DNA of 64,000 nt from Pseudoalteromonas sp. T1lg75 (GTDB taxonomy: Bacteria; Pseudomonadota; Gammaproteobacteria; Enterobacterales; Alteromonadaceae), in contig NZ_PQCD01000049.1 of NCBI RefSeq assembly GCF_002964705.1, positions 124,001 through 188,000 on the forward strand, given 5' to 3'. Below the pieces are notes generated by a model. The model made no database searches. It was not told where the DNA came from and was given only the letters and a program-made list of their open reading frames with translations. A program made the position numbers and the translations under genes. Positions within the stretch are counted from its first letter, which is position 1. Every line of letters begins with the position of its first letter. This document shows positions 39,905 to 49,257 of this stretch, one piece after another.

Positions 39905-39915
39905 GGAGTATCAAT

Positions 39916-41010
39916 ATGCAATGGTTTAGCGTCATCATCGCCACACTCGTAACTGTGGCAAGCCTGCCGGCTCAGGCCGAGCGCATCAAGGATGTGGCCA
40001 TGGTCGAGGGCGTACGAAGCAACCAATTGGTGGGTTATGGTCTGGTGGTGGGTCTTCCCGGCACCGGTGAGAAAAACCGCTATACCCAGCAAAGCTTTAA
40101 GGCCATGCTCAATAGTTTCGGCATTACTTTGCCGGCCAATTTGCAGCCCAAGATTAAAAACGTTGCCGCCGTTGCCGTGCATGCGGATATGCCGGCCTTT
40201 ATGAAGCCGGGGCAAACCATGGATGTTACCGTGTCTTCCATCGGTAGCGCCAAAAGCCTGCGTGGCGGCACCCTGTTGCAAACCTTCTTAAAGGGTATCG
40301 ACGGAAATGTGTATGCCCTGGCTCAGGGCAGCCTGGTCGTCGGTGGTCTCGGCGCCGAGGGTCTTGATGGCAGTCAGGTGGTGATCAATACCCCAACGGT
40401 GGGGCGCATTGCCAATGGGGCTACGGTCGAGCGAGCTATTCCCAGCCCCTTTACCCAAGGCGACTATATTACCTTTAACCTTAATCGCCCGGATTTCACC
40501 ACCGCAAAACGCCTGTCCGATACCATTAATAATCTGCTCGGCGGCGATACCGCCACCGCTATGGATGCCGCCTCGGTGCGGGTGTTGGCGCCGCGGGACA
40601 TGGCGCAACGGGTCGCCTATTTATCGACCTTGGAAAATCTCGAGTTTGAGCCCGCCGACAATGCCGCGAAAATTATAGTTAATTCGCGCACCGGCACCAT
40701 AGTGATAGGCAAAAACGTCAAATTGCAGCCGGCGGCCATTACCCATGGTGGTCTTACCGTGACCATCGCCGAGAATGCCCAGGTGTCGCAGCCTAATGCC
40801 CTGGCCGGCGGCCAGACAGTGGTGACCAATCAAAGCATTATCGATGTTCAGCAAGACGACTCGCGCGCCTTCGTATTCGACCCTGGCGTGAGCCTGGATG
40901 ACCTGGTGCGAGCCATAAACGAGGTGGGCGCCGCCCCGGGCGATCTGATGGCAATTCTAGAAGCGCTCAAAGAAGCCGGCGCCATTAATGGTCAGTTGGT
41001 GGTGATTTAA
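39916..41010 (+). CDS. flgI: FlgI, P-ring protein
   Basis: 364 residues from the ATG at 39916 with a strong AAGGAG; the frame is open further upstream inside flgH but signal peptide [21 protein letters not shown] starts here. Family motifs [29 protein letters not shown] and C-terminal [31 protein letters not shown] are clear. Forms the periplasmic P ring. Closes the flgFGHI unit. Confidence 0.97.
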   Translation: MQWFSVIIATLVTVASLPAQAERIKDVAMVEGVRSNQLVGYGLVVGLPGTGEKNRYTQQSFKAMLNSFGITLPANLQPKIKNVAAVAVHADMPAFMKPGQTMDVTVSSIGSAKSLRGGTLLQTFLKGIDGNVYALAQGSLVVGGLGAEGLDGSQVVINTPTVGRIANGATVERAIPSPFTQGDYITFNLNRPDFTTAKRLSDTINNLLGGDTATAMDAASVRVLAPRDMAQRVAYLSTLENLEFEPADNAAKIIVNSRTGTIVIGKNVKLQPAAITHGGLTVTIAENAQVSQPNALAGGQTVVTNQSIIDVQQDDSRAFVFDPGVSLDDLVRAINEVGAAPGDLMAILEALKEAGAINGQLVVI

Positions 41011-41036
41011 GCCCAGGTAATTGATCTACTGATAAA

Positions 41037-41066
41037 AAGGCCCGCCGTGATTGCGGGCTTTTTTAT
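41037..41066 (+). terminator. Terminator between flgI and flgJ
   Basis: GCCCGC-CGTGATT-GCGGGC followed by TTTTTTATT. Confidence 0.85.
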
Positions 41067-41072
41067 TGGCTG

Positions 41073-41090
41073 TTGGTATACAAATTGCAT
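41073..41090 (+). promoter_or_regulatory. Sigma-54 promoter for flgJKL
   Basis: TTGGTATACAAATTGCATT: GG (41075-41076), N10, GC (41087-41088). About 49 bp before the flgJ ATG. Confidence 0.75.
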
Positions 41091-41136
41091 TGTTAGCAGC
41101 ATTAATTGCTCACATGGTTTTAATCTCGTCAGCACA

Positions 41137-42162
41137 ATGGATGCCAACCAACTACAACAACAAAGTGTATTTGACCTAACCAGCCTAGACAGGTTGCGTC
41201 AGGATGCCCTCAAGCAGCCCAAGGGCAGTGAGGGTGAGCGCGCGGCACTGAAGCAGGCGGCACAGCAGTTTGAGTCAATCTTTACGCAAATGCTGCTTAA
41301 AAGCATGCGTCAGGCAAATGCCGCTTTTGAGGATGAAAACAGCCCTTTTAACGCCAGCAGTGTCAAATATTTTCAGGACATGCACGACCAGCAGTTATCC
41401 AGCGAGCTGTCGAAAAACGGTTCCTTAGGCTTGGCGGATATCATAGTGCAGCAGCTCTCGCCAGAGCAGGGCAAATATGTTCCGGCCGAGGTGTTGCGTA
41501 TGCCGCAGGTGGCAGGTGCTCGCTCGGTTAAAGGCGCAGACACTCAGGTGCAGGCTGCATCCGTCAATCGTCAGGTGGCAGCCGAGGTAAAGGCTGATAC
41601 CAGGGCTGAGACCATAGCCGAGACCATAGCCGAGACCATAGCCGACACCAAGACCGAGACGCCGAGCTTCCAAGGGGCGCAGGACTTTATCGAGGGCGTG
41701 TGGCAATTTGCCCGTCAGGCGGCGGCAAAAATTGGCGTACATCCCGGGGTGATGGTAGCGCAGGCGGCTTTGGAAACCGGCTGGGGTAAGCACATCATTC
41801 AATCCGCCAACGGCGAGAGCTCTAATAACCTCTTTAACATCAAGGCCCACCGTGACTGGCAAGGAGCCAGCACCGCTAAAACCACGGTGGAGTATGAGCA
41901 AGGTGTGGCTGTAAAACGCAATGAGCCGTTTCGCATGTATGACTCCTTGCAACAAAGCTTTGACGATTTTGTTTCGTTTTTACAAAGCAATCCCAGATAT
42001 CAACAGGCGCTGGCGGTGGCCGATAAGCCTGCCGCCTTTATCGATGCCATCAGTGCGGCCGGTTATGCCACCGACCCCAACTATGCCACTAAAGTGAAGC
42101 GCGTTCTTGCTCAACCCGAATTAAAGGCCCTGGTAGGCTCGCTACCAGGCATTGGAGACTAA
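41137..42162 (+). CDS. flgJ: FlgJ, rod cap and peptidoglycan hydrolase
   Basis: 341 residues from the ATG at 41137. The N-terminal rod-cap domain (about 20-105; FESIFTQMLLKSMRQAN) is joined by a linker to a C-terminal glucosaminidase domain (about 190-335; AQAALETGWGKH with the catalytic Glu). The linker contains a 12-bp tandem repeat encoding AETI three times followed by ADTK (about 41609-41650). It opens the peptidoglycan for the rod. First gene after its own sigma-54 promoter; flgK follows after 3 bp. Confidence 0.96.
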   Translation: MDANQLQQQSVFDLTSLDRLRQDALKQPKGSEGERAALKQAAQQFESIFTQMLLKSMRQANAAFEDENSPFNASSVKYFQDMHDQQLSSELSKNGSLGLADIIVQQLSPEQGKYVPAEVLRMPQVAGARSVKGADTQVQAASVNRQVAAEVKADTRAETIAETIAETIADTKTETPSFQGAQDFIEGVWQFARQAAAKIGVHPGVMVAQAALETGWGKHIIQSANGESSNNLFNIKAHRDWQGASTAKTTVEYEQGVAVKRNEPFRMYDSLQQSFDDFVSFLQSNPRYQQALAVADKPAAFIDAISAAGYATDPNYATKVKRVLAQPELKALVGSLPGIGD

Positions 42163-42165
42163 GGT

Positions 42166-44163
42166 ATGTCTTTTAACTTACTTAATATTGCCAGCTCTGG
42201 CATCCGTGCCAGCACCGAGCTGCTCAATACCGCCAGTAAGAATATAGCGAATGTGAATACCGCCGGTTATGTGCGTGAGCGCACCGAGCACGGCGGCACC
42301 ATAGACAATCAAATTGGCCGCGGTGAAACCTATCGCCTGCTTAATGAGTTTGCCCAGCAGCAGCTTAATCGCGATACCTCAAACCGGGCTTTTTTCGAGC
42401 GTTTTACCGCCGATGCCGGCCGCGTGGACACCATGTTTTCCGAGGAATCGACCAGCTTATCAACGCAAATTAATAATGTTTTTAATAACTTGCAAGAGGC
42501 GTTGAACCAGCCGGCGAACAGCACTACCCGGTCCTTGTTCTTCAGCAATGCCCAGGGCTTTGTCGATCAGCTCCATACTCTGTCGGGGGCGCTCAACGAG
42601 CAACAGCAGGCGGTCAATGAGCAGCTGTACGGTTTAAGCGAAGAAGCCAATGGCTTGATTGAAAAAATCAGCGAGCTTAACAGCAAGATCACCGCCGTGC
42701 ATGGCAGTGATACCCAGGCCAGTGCCAGCAACCTGTATAACGAGCGTGATCTGGCGATCAAGGAGCTCTCGGCCCTGGTGAATATCGAAACCACCGATGG
42801 CCCTCATGGCGAGAAGCTGGTGTTTATGAGCACGGGTGAGTCCCTGGTGATGGAAAACGGCACCTTTAATATGTTTTCTTTGCAAGGGGACCCAGATCCC
42901 AGCAAGATGGAGCTCAAGCTCGATGTGCAAGATGGCAAAGCCATCGCCATCGATATCGACCCTAATACCCTGAAGGGTGAAATTGGCGGGGTGCTGGCCT
43001 ATCGTGATGAGATCCTGATTCCGGCGCAAACCCAGCTTGGGCAAATGGCCTTGTCCTTTGCCGATGCCTTTAACCAGCAAAATGCCCTGGGTATGGCGGG
43101 CAATGGTGAGCTTGGGGGCGATCTCTTCACTCTGCCAAGCGTGGCCGGTCTGGCCCATGGCAACAGCAACGCCGAACTCAGTGCTACCTTAGCGCCCGGG
43201 CAGGGCACCAATATTCCCGCCAGTGATTTTCGCCTTGAGTTTACCGGTCCCGGTGCCAACGATGTTCTGGTGCAACCCATAGACGCTTCCGGCAATGCCA
43301 TAGGCACCGCATCGGCGGCCACCATAGCCGCCAATGGCGATGTGGACTTTGGTGGCAATGACTCTTTCGGCCTGCAAATTAATGTCAGTACCCTGGGCGC
43401 GATTGGCGATAAGGTGGATATCAAGCTCAATAGTGCCGCCGCCAGCCAGCTGACCCTGGCCACCGACCAGGGAGAAGACCTGGCCCTGGCCTCGCCCATA
43501 CGCACCGAAACGAATATTAATAATAACTCCGAGGCCAGCATTAGCGCCGGCTCGGTAACCAGTATTGGCACCGGCTTCCTACCCGGACCGCCACCAAGTC
43601 TGGCCAACGGCGAGCTGACCCTGACCAAGGTGGCAGATCCGGATCAATACACCCTGTCCGACAGTGCCAATTCGGTGACCTTTACCTTGAGCGACCCAAA
43701 AGACGGTATTCTCGCCCAGGCCGGTGCGCCTTTTGATGCCTATGGCTTTGATTTTGATATTAAAGGCACGCCCGAGGTGGGCGATAGCTTTAGCGTCGAA
43801 TTTAATGAGCAGGGCTTTGATGATAACCGCAACGGCCAGGCCCTGGCGGATTTGCAAAACCAGAATCTGGTGCGTCAAAGCGTGAATGCCCAAAACGATG
43901 GCAGCAATGGCAAAACCTTCAACCAGGCCTATGCCGGGACAGTGAGTGATATCGGCATGGTGACGGCGCAGGCACAAACCAGCTTTGGCGCCTTCAGTGC
44001 CTTGGAAGCCCAGTCTAATGCCTGGTACGAGTCGCTGTCCGGGGTCAACCTCGACGAAGAAGCCGCCAATTTATTGCGTTTTCAACAAAGCTACTCGGCG
44101 TCGGCCCGTATTTTGCAAACCGCCCAAACCGTTTTTGACACCCTGCTTAGCTCTGCGAGGTAA
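42166..44163 (+). CDS. flgK: FlgK, hook-filament junction protein 1
   Basis: 665 residues. N-terminal NTASKNIANVNTAGYVRERTEH and C-terminal SGVNLDEEAANLLRFQQSYSASARILQTAQTVFDTLL are diagnostic. The centre is an Ala/Gly/Asp-rich variable region. It is exported with the help of FlgN. flgL follows 5 bp later. Confidence 0.97.
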   Translation: MSFNLLNIASSGIRASTELLNTASKNIANVNTAGYVRERTEHGGTIDNQIGRGETYRLLNEFAQQQLNRDTSNRAFFERFTADAGRVDTMFSEESTSLSTQINNVFNNLQEALNQPANSTTRSLFFSNAQGFVDQLHTLSGALNEQQQAVNEQLYGLSEEANGLIEKISELNSKITAVHGSDTQASASNLYNERDLAIKELSALVNIETTDGPHGEKLVFMSTGESLVMENGTFNMFSLQGDPDPSKMELKLDVQDGKAIAIDIDPNTLKGEIGGVLAYRDEILIPAQTQLGQMALSFADAFNQQNALGMAGNGELGGDLFTLPSVAGLAHGNSNAELSATLAPGQGTNIPASDFRLEFTGPGANDVLVQPIDASGNAIGTASAATIAANGDVDFGGNDSFGLQINVSTLGAIGDKVDIKLNSAAASQLTLATDQGEDLALASPIRTETNINNNSEASISAGSVTSIGTGFLPGPPPSLANGELTLTKVADPDQYTLSDSANSVTFTLSDPKDGILAQAGAPFDAYGFDFDIKGTPEVGDSFSVEFNEQGFDDNRNGQALADLQNQNLVRQSVNAQNDGSNGKTFNQAYAGTVSDIGMVTAQAQTSFGAFSALEAQSNAWYESLSGVNLDEEAANLLRFQQSYSASARILQTAQTVFDTLLSSAR

Positions 44164-44168
44164 CTGCT

Positions 44169-45389
44169 ATGCGTTTATCAAATAATATGTTTTATCAAAA
44201 CAGCCTGAACCAGTTATTGAGTAAGCAATCGGATGTGTTGCAGGCGCAGAACCAGGTGGCCACCGGCGAGAAATACAGCAGCGCGTCTCAGGCGCCCAGC
44301 GATTATGCTCAGGCCATGCTGTTGGGCGACAAAATACAGATCAATGAGCAGCATGAGAAAAACATCAATATGCTCAGCAGCCGCTTAAACACCCAGGAAA
44401 GCGTGCTGCAAAATATCAATACCACGATTCAGTACGCCGAGGAGCTGGCGGTGCGTGCCGGTAACGGCGCCCTCAATGAGCAGGATAAAAAAGCCCTGGC
44501 CAGCGAGCTTAAAGAGCTGCAAAAAACCTTATACGAGCTGATGAACACGCAAACGGAAGACGGCAAATTCCTGTTTTCTGGCTATCAGGACGCCAGTCAG
44601 GCCTACAAATTCGACAGCGTGGCTGGCGAATATGTGTATCAGGGCGATCAGGGCCAGCACCAGATCACCATAGCCAATAACGTTAAAATCAATTCCAGCG
44701 ACAATGGCTTTACCACCTTTGAGAAGGTTGCGGCACGATTGAATATCGCCGATACGGATTTAGGCACAGGCATCGCGGTTATTGCCGATCAGGGGGCCTT
44801 TGATGCCTTTCATCAGGCCAACTATGATGACGTTACTGCGGCCAACAACAGCTTTACCATCAATGTGCTGCCACCGGCACCGGGCACGACCAGCGAGCAA
44901 TATGAAATAGTCGACAGCACAGGCACCGTATTACAAAGCGGCGACTACAGCGGTGAACCCATCGACTTCAATGGCATTAATATGACCCTTAATGAGGGGG
45001 AAACCACGGCCAGCGTGACCCTTGAGGCACCGCAAAAGCAAAATGTCTTAAATACCCTGGGTGATTTGATCAATACCCTCGAAGATGGCTCGCTGACCAA
45101 TGAGCAATACCACCATAATCTCGCCGATGCCAATGTGGGCTTGCGCAACGCGTCGGAAAAAGTGGTCTATACCCAGGCTACCTTGGGCGCACGCATGACC
45201 GCCCTGGAGCGAGTACAAGACAGCAACAGCGCCCGCGAGATCAACAATCAGGCGGCGCGCTCTAACCTGGTGGAAGTTGATATGGCCGCGGCCATCAGCG
45301 AATTGACGCAACATGAAACCGCCTTGCAAGCCTCTCAGGCCACCTTTGGCCGCCTGGCTAAGCTGTCGCTGTTTGATTATATCGGTTAA
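44169..45389 (+). CDS. flgL: FlgL, hook-filament junction protein 3
   Basis: 406 residues. Flagellin-like N-terminus MRLSNNMFYQNSLNQLLSKQSDVLQAQNQVATGEKYSSASQAPSDYAQAM and C-terminal VEVDMAAAISELTQHETALQASQATFGRLAKLSLFDYI. Junction between FlgK and filament. Ends the flgJKL unit with a terminator 35 bp downstream. Confidence 0.97.
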   Translation: MRLSNNMFYQNSLNQLLSKQSDVLQAQNQVATGEKYSSASQAPSDYAQAMLLGDKIQINEQHEKNINMLSSRLNTQESVLQNINTTIQYAEELAVRAGNGALNEQDKKALASELKELQKTLYELMNTQTEDGKFLFSGYQDASQAYKFDSVAGEYVYQGDQGQHQITIANNVKINSSDNGFTTFEKVAARLNIADTDLGTGIAVIADQGAFDAFHQANYDDVTAANNSFTINVLPPAPGTTSEQYEIVDSTGTVLQSGDYSGEPIDFNGINMTLNEGETTASVTLEAPQKQNVLNTLGDLINTLEDGSLTNEQYHHNLADANVGLRNASEKVVYTQATLGARMTALERVQDSNSAREINNQAARSNLVEVDMAAAISELTQHETALQASQATFGRLAKLSLFDYIG

Positions 45390-45423
45390 CGCCCTGTCGG
45401 CTTATGCCGCAGGTGATGATTTC

Positions 45424-45448
45424 AAAAGGACCCCCTGGGTCCTTTTTT
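45424..45448 (+). terminator. Terminator after flgL
   Basis: AAAAGGACCC-CCT-GGGTCCTTTTTTATT. Confidence 0.85.
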
Positions 45449-45576
45449 ATTATCGTCGGTCAGACTATTGCCACCCGGCAAAACAAGCGGCAAGAAGCTG
45501 ACAATGGGCGCTGGTTGCTGACTATCTAATTTTTAAAATAAATATTATGTTTATGATTAATAAGGCAAAAATAATT

Positions 45577-45593
45577 TTGGCACGGTGTGTGTA
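45577..45593 (+). promoter_or_regulatory. Sigma-54-type promoter for the first flagellin gene
   Basis: TTTGGCACGGTGTGTGTA: perfect -24 TGGCACG (GG at 45579-45580), N10, then GT (45591-45592) where GC is expected. No sigma-28 site is visible upstream of this gene. Confidence 0.55.
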
Positions 45594-45671
45594 TAGAGTT
45601 TAAAGAAATAATATCCCAAGTGGTTCGCCTTACTTGTAAGAACCACGGTAAACCTCTTAGGAGATGGTAAA

Positions 45672-47093
45672 ATGGCTTTAAGTGTAAATACGAACGTTGC
45701 GTCGCTCAACGGCCAGCGTAACCTATCAAAATCCGGTCAAGCGCTGGAAACCTCGATGCAACGCCTGTCGTCAGGCCTACGTATTAACAGCGCCAAAGAC
45801 GATGCCGCCGGTCTGCAAATCGCCAACCGCCTGACATCGCAGATCAACGGTTTGACCGTGGCCCAGCGTAACGCCAACGATGGTATTTCCATGGCCCAAA
45901 CCGCCGAAGGAGCGATGCAGGAATCGGCCAATATTTTGCAGCGTATGCGAGACCTGTCTTTGCAGTCGGCGAACGGTTCAAACAGCGCCGATGACCGCAA
46001 GGCCCTGCAAAAAGAAGTAGCGGCACTCCAACAAGAATTAACCCGTATCGCCGAAACCACCAAGTTCGGTACCACCAGTCTGTTGGACGGCTCGTTTGGG
46101 ACTAAACAGTTTCAGGTGGGTGCCAACGCCAATGAAACCATTAATGTGAGCCTGGGTAATACCTCGGCCGATGCCATCGGCATCCATGAAATTACCGGCG
46201 CCGGTACCGTCTTAGGCACAGAGACTGCGACAAGTGACCTTGCTACCCTGTTGGGCACCACCACAAATGACACCTTGAATATTAACGGCACCGATATCGT
46301 AGTTACCAGCGGTGAAGGTGCGGCGGATATCGCCGAAACAATTAACCAGGCAGGCATTGGCGTCAATGCCGAAGCCGTGTTGGAAACCACCATCAGTGGT
46401 ATTTCCGGTGCAACTGCGGTGTTGACTCTTGGTCCGGATACCTATGATCTGGCCACCTATGGCGGCGATATGGAGCGTCTGGCGGAAGACATGCTGGCCG
46501 ATGGCTATGATGCTATTTTCGATGCCGACGGTAACGGCGGTAATGGCGAAATTACCCTTAAGGCGACCGGTGTAAACGGTATTAGTTCGACCGATACCAA
46601 AGCTGGTGTGGCCTTTAATTTAGGCGGTGTGACGGCTCCATCTAACGGCTCTGCGGCCGTGGCTTCAACTTTGGAGCTGGGCTCGGCGGATAAAATCGGT
46701 ATTTCAGGTAACACGGCCGATCAGTTATTTGGTTCTGGCGTGATTGGTGCTGGCGGTACTTCGGCACTGACCTCGGTAGAGAGCATAGATATCAGCGGCT
46801 CGACCTCTGCAGGTGCCCAAGATGCCATCAAGACCATAGACGCGGCCCTGGCGCAAATCGACTCGCAGCGTGCCAGCCTGGGTGCGGTGCAAAACCGTTT
46901 TGGTCACACCATCTCTAACCTGGCCAATGTATCGGAAAACGTGTCCGCCTCGCGCAGCCGTATCCAGGATACCGACTTTGCCGTAGAAACAGCGAATCTG
47001 ACTAAAAACCAGATACTGCAACAGGCCGGTACCTCGATTCTGTCGCAGGCGAACCAGTTGCCGCAGGCGGCAATCAGTCTCTTGGGCGGCTAA
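45672..47093 (+). CDS. fliC: Flagellin (first of two)
   Basis: 473 residues with conserved D0/D1 ends: N-terminal [34 protein letters not shown] and C-terminal [50 protein letters not shown]. The central Thr/Ala/Gly-rich domain is surface-exposed in the filament. Ribosome site TTAGGAG. Near-identical ends to the second flagellin indicate tandem duplication. Its sigma-54-type promoter parallels Vibrio flaA, the core filament subunit. Confidence 0.96.
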   Translation: MALSVNTNVASLNGQRNLSKSGQALETSMQRLSSGLRINSAKDDAAGLQIANRLTSQINGLTVAQRNANDGISMAQTAEGAMQESANILQRMRDLSLQSANGSNSADDRKALQKEVAALQQELTRIAETTKFGTTSLLDGSFGTKQFQVGANANETINVSLGNTSADAIGIHEITGAGTVLGTETATSDLATLLGTTTNDTLNINGTDIVVTSGEGAADIAETINQAGIGVNAEAVLETTISGISGATAVLTLGPDTYDLATYGGDMERLAEDMLADGYDAIFDADGNGGNGEITLKATGVNGISSTDTKAGVAFNLGGVTAPSNGSAAVASTLELGSADKIGISGNTADQLFGSGVIGAGGTSALTSVESIDISGSTSAGAQDAIKTIDAALAQIDSQRASLGAVQNRFGHTISNLANVSENVSASRSRIQDTDFAVETANLTKNQILQQAGTSILSQANQLPQAAISLLGG

Positions 47094-47115
47094 TTTTTTC
47101 CCATTCCTTGGTATT

Positions 47116-47143
47116 AAAACCGCGGCTATCCGCGGTTTTTTGC
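47116..47143 (+). terminator. Terminator after first flagellin
   Basis: AAAACCGCGG-CTAT-CCGCGGTTTTTTGCTTTT. Confidence 0.85.
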
Positions 47144-47192
47144 TTTTATCTATATGAAAAATATGAATTTAATTATTTTTCAAAAAAATTGT

Positions 47193-47219
47193 TAAAGTTA
47201 TTTTTTGGCCGGCCGTTAA
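47193..47219 (+). promoter_or_regulatory. Sigma-28 (FliA) promoter for the second flagellin gene
   Basis: TAAAGTTA (47193-47200), 11-base spacer, GCCGTTAA (47212-47219). About 92 bp before the ATG. Confidence 0.85.
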
Positions 47220-47310
47220 CCTAATCAGAACGGAGCTGGAACAAGAATAGTGTTGATGGCTCTTGGTGAATACGACTTAAAGAATTACGACAGTAATCAG
47301 GAGTTTGAAC

Positions 47311-48756
47311 ATGGCTTTATCAGTAAATACCAATACCACCTCGTTAAACGCCCAGCGTAACCTAGGCAAGTCTAGCTCAGATCTACAAACGTCAATGCAA
47401 CGTTTGTCTTCTGGTCTGCGTATCAACAGCGCCAAAGACGACGCCGCGGGTCTACAAATCGCTAACCGTCTAACCTCGCAAATCAACGGTCTGGGTGTGG
47501 CTCAGCGTAATGCCAACGACGGTATCTCAATGGCACAAACCGCAGAAGGTGCGATGCAGGAATCTGCTAACATCCTTCAGCGTATGCGTGACCTGGCACT
47601 TCAATCTGCGAACGGTTCAAACAGTGCCGACGACCGTGCCGCGCTGCAAAAAGAAGTAGGCTCGCTACAACAAGAATTAACGCGTATCGCCGAAACCACT
47701 AAGTTCGGTCAAACCAGCTTACTTGACGGCTCTTTCGGTACCAAGCAGTTCCAGGTAGGTGCCAACGCCAATGAAACCATTAATGTAACCTTGGGTAATA
47801 TGTCAGCCGATGCCATTGGCGCTTATGAAGTTAAGGGCAGTGCCGCCGGTGCAGTTACAGGCGCAGCTGCAACTGCAACAACGGATTTGGCTACAACTTT
47901 GGCTAATGTTGCTACTGCTGGTTTAAACATAAACGGTGTAACGATTGATGATAGTAAAGTCACTGGAAAGGGGGCGGCAGACATTGCTGATGCAATTAAC
48001 GACGCTGCCACTGGGGTTACCGCTACGGCGAAACTAGACGTCACCATTGCGGGCCTGACATCGGCTGACGATAGTGCAATAACATTACGCAAAGGCGGTG
48101 CGGCGGTTGATACCTATAATTTAGCGACTTATGGCGGTGACATTGATCGCTTGGCTGAAGACTTACAAGCCGATGGCTATGATGCGGTAGTCGAAAATGG
48201 TGCTTTAACCTTGAAAGCAGAGAATGTTGATGGTATCCAGATGACAGGTACAGCTGGTACAGCGACGATTGCAAATAATGTCACGGGTGGCGTGGCGGTT
48301 GCTGGCGGTGCTACCAATAACAATATTAGTGTGTCATCTACGCTAACACTTTCATCTCCGGAAAAAATTGGTATTTCTGGTACGGATGTTGATGATATTT
48401 TAAATCTTGCTGCTACCGGTGGCACAGGTACATTGACCTCAGTAGAAAGCCTTAAAATTGATGGCAACGACAGCTCTAACGCCCAAGCCGCCATCAACAC
48501 CATCGATGCGGCCTTGGCGCAAATCGACTCACAACGTGCCGACCTGGGTGCGGTACAAAACCGTTTTGCTCACACCATCTCGAACCTATCGAACGTGTCT
48601 GAAAACGTATCTGCATCACGCAGCCGTATTCAGGACACCGACTTTGCTTCGGAAACGGCGATTCTGACCAAGAACCAAATCTTGCAACAAGCAGGTACGT
48701 CTATCTTGGCTCAGTCTAACCAGTTGCCACAAGCTGCATTGAGCCTACTTGGCTAA
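47311..48756 (+). CDS. fliC: Flagellin (second of two)
   Basis: 481 residues from the ATG at 47311 (CAGGAG ribosome site; a TTG two codons upstream is not used). The D0/D1 ends are nearly identical to the first flagellin, while the central domain differs in sequence, notably [25 protein letters not shown]. Transcribed from a clear sigma-28 promoter, so expected late, after hook completion. Followed by a terminator, then flaG-fliD. Confidence 0.96.
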   Translation: MALSVNTNTTSLNAQRNLGKSSSDLQTSMQRLSSGLRINSAKDDAAGLQIANRLTSQINGLGVAQRNANDGISMAQTAEGAMQESANILQRMRDLALQSANGSNSADDRAALQKEVGSLQQELTRIAETTKFGQTSLLDGSFGTKQFQVGANANETINVTLGNMSADAIGAYEVKGSAAGAVTGAAATATTDLATTLANVATAGLNINGVTIDDSKVTGKGAADIADAINDAATGVTATAKLDVTIAGLTSADDSAITLRKGGAAVDTYNLATYGGDIDRLAEDLQADGYDAVVENGALTLKAENVDGIQMTGTAGTATIANNVTGGVAVAGGATNNNISVSSTLTLSSPEKIGISGTDVDDILNLAATGGTGTLTSVESLKIDGNDSSNAQAAINTIDAALAQIDSQRADLGAVQNRFAHTISNLSNVSENVSASRSRIQDTDFASETAILTKNQILQQAGTSILAQSNQLPQAALSLLG

Positions 48757-48782
48757 GGGCACAAACGGCAATAGCTAAGCAC

Positions 48783-48813
48783 AAAGGAAGGCGTCGGTTG
48801 GCCCTTCCTTTTT
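48783..48813 (+). terminator. Terminator after second flagellin
   Basis: AAAGGAAGG ... CCCTTCCTTTTT with a 9-10 base loop. Confidence 0.8.
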
Positions 48814-48863
48814 GCGTTCTAACTGCATAGCATTACCAAGAACAATAACTGCTAGGAGGATGT

Positions 48864-49235
48864 ATGGACAGGGTCAACATGGATAACAAGCTGGACTTTG
48901 CTCTCGCCCAGGCCATCAAACAGCTTAATGCCTCACCTGAGCCCATTGTTAATACGCAGCCACAATCAGAAAACGAAGAGCCAGAAACTTTATTGGCTCC
49001 CGAAGCGCTTACCTCACAGCAGTTAGAAAAAGTGGCGCAGCAATTGCAGACATTTGTAAGCGAAATGAATAAGAGCCTCGAATTTTATGTTCATGAAGAG
49101 TCGGGGCGTGACGTGATCCAGGTCATTGATAAAAACAGCGGTGAGCTGGTGAAGCAGTATCCGTCACAAGAAGTATTGGATGTGGTAGGCCGCCTGGCGC
49201 AAGCCCCGGGCGTATTTATCGATTCACAAGTGTAG
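48864..49235 (+). CDS. flaG: FlaG family protein
   Basis: 123 residues. Variable, acidic N-terminus and conserved C-terminal FlaG domain (about 55-123; SLEFYVHEESGRDVIQVIDKNSGELVKQYPSQEVLDVVGRL). Influences filament length in Vibrio and Pseudomonas. Strong AGGAGG ribosome site. Sits between flagellin and fliD, the usual place. Confidence 0.95.
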   Translation: MDRVNMDNKLDFALAQAIKQLNASPEPIVNTQPQSENEEPETLLAPEALTSQQLEKVAQQLQTFVSEMNKSLEFYVHEESGRDVIQVIDKNSGELVKQYPSQEVLDVVGRLAQAPGVFIDSQV

Positions 49236-49257
49236 TGCCAAGCGAAAGGGGGCCAGT

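Noticed and set aside
48795..48816. Sigma-54 site upstream of flaG (TTGGCCCTTCCTTTTTGC)
   Set aside because: GG and GC are 12 bases apart instead of 10, and the sequence is part of the flagellin terminator stem.
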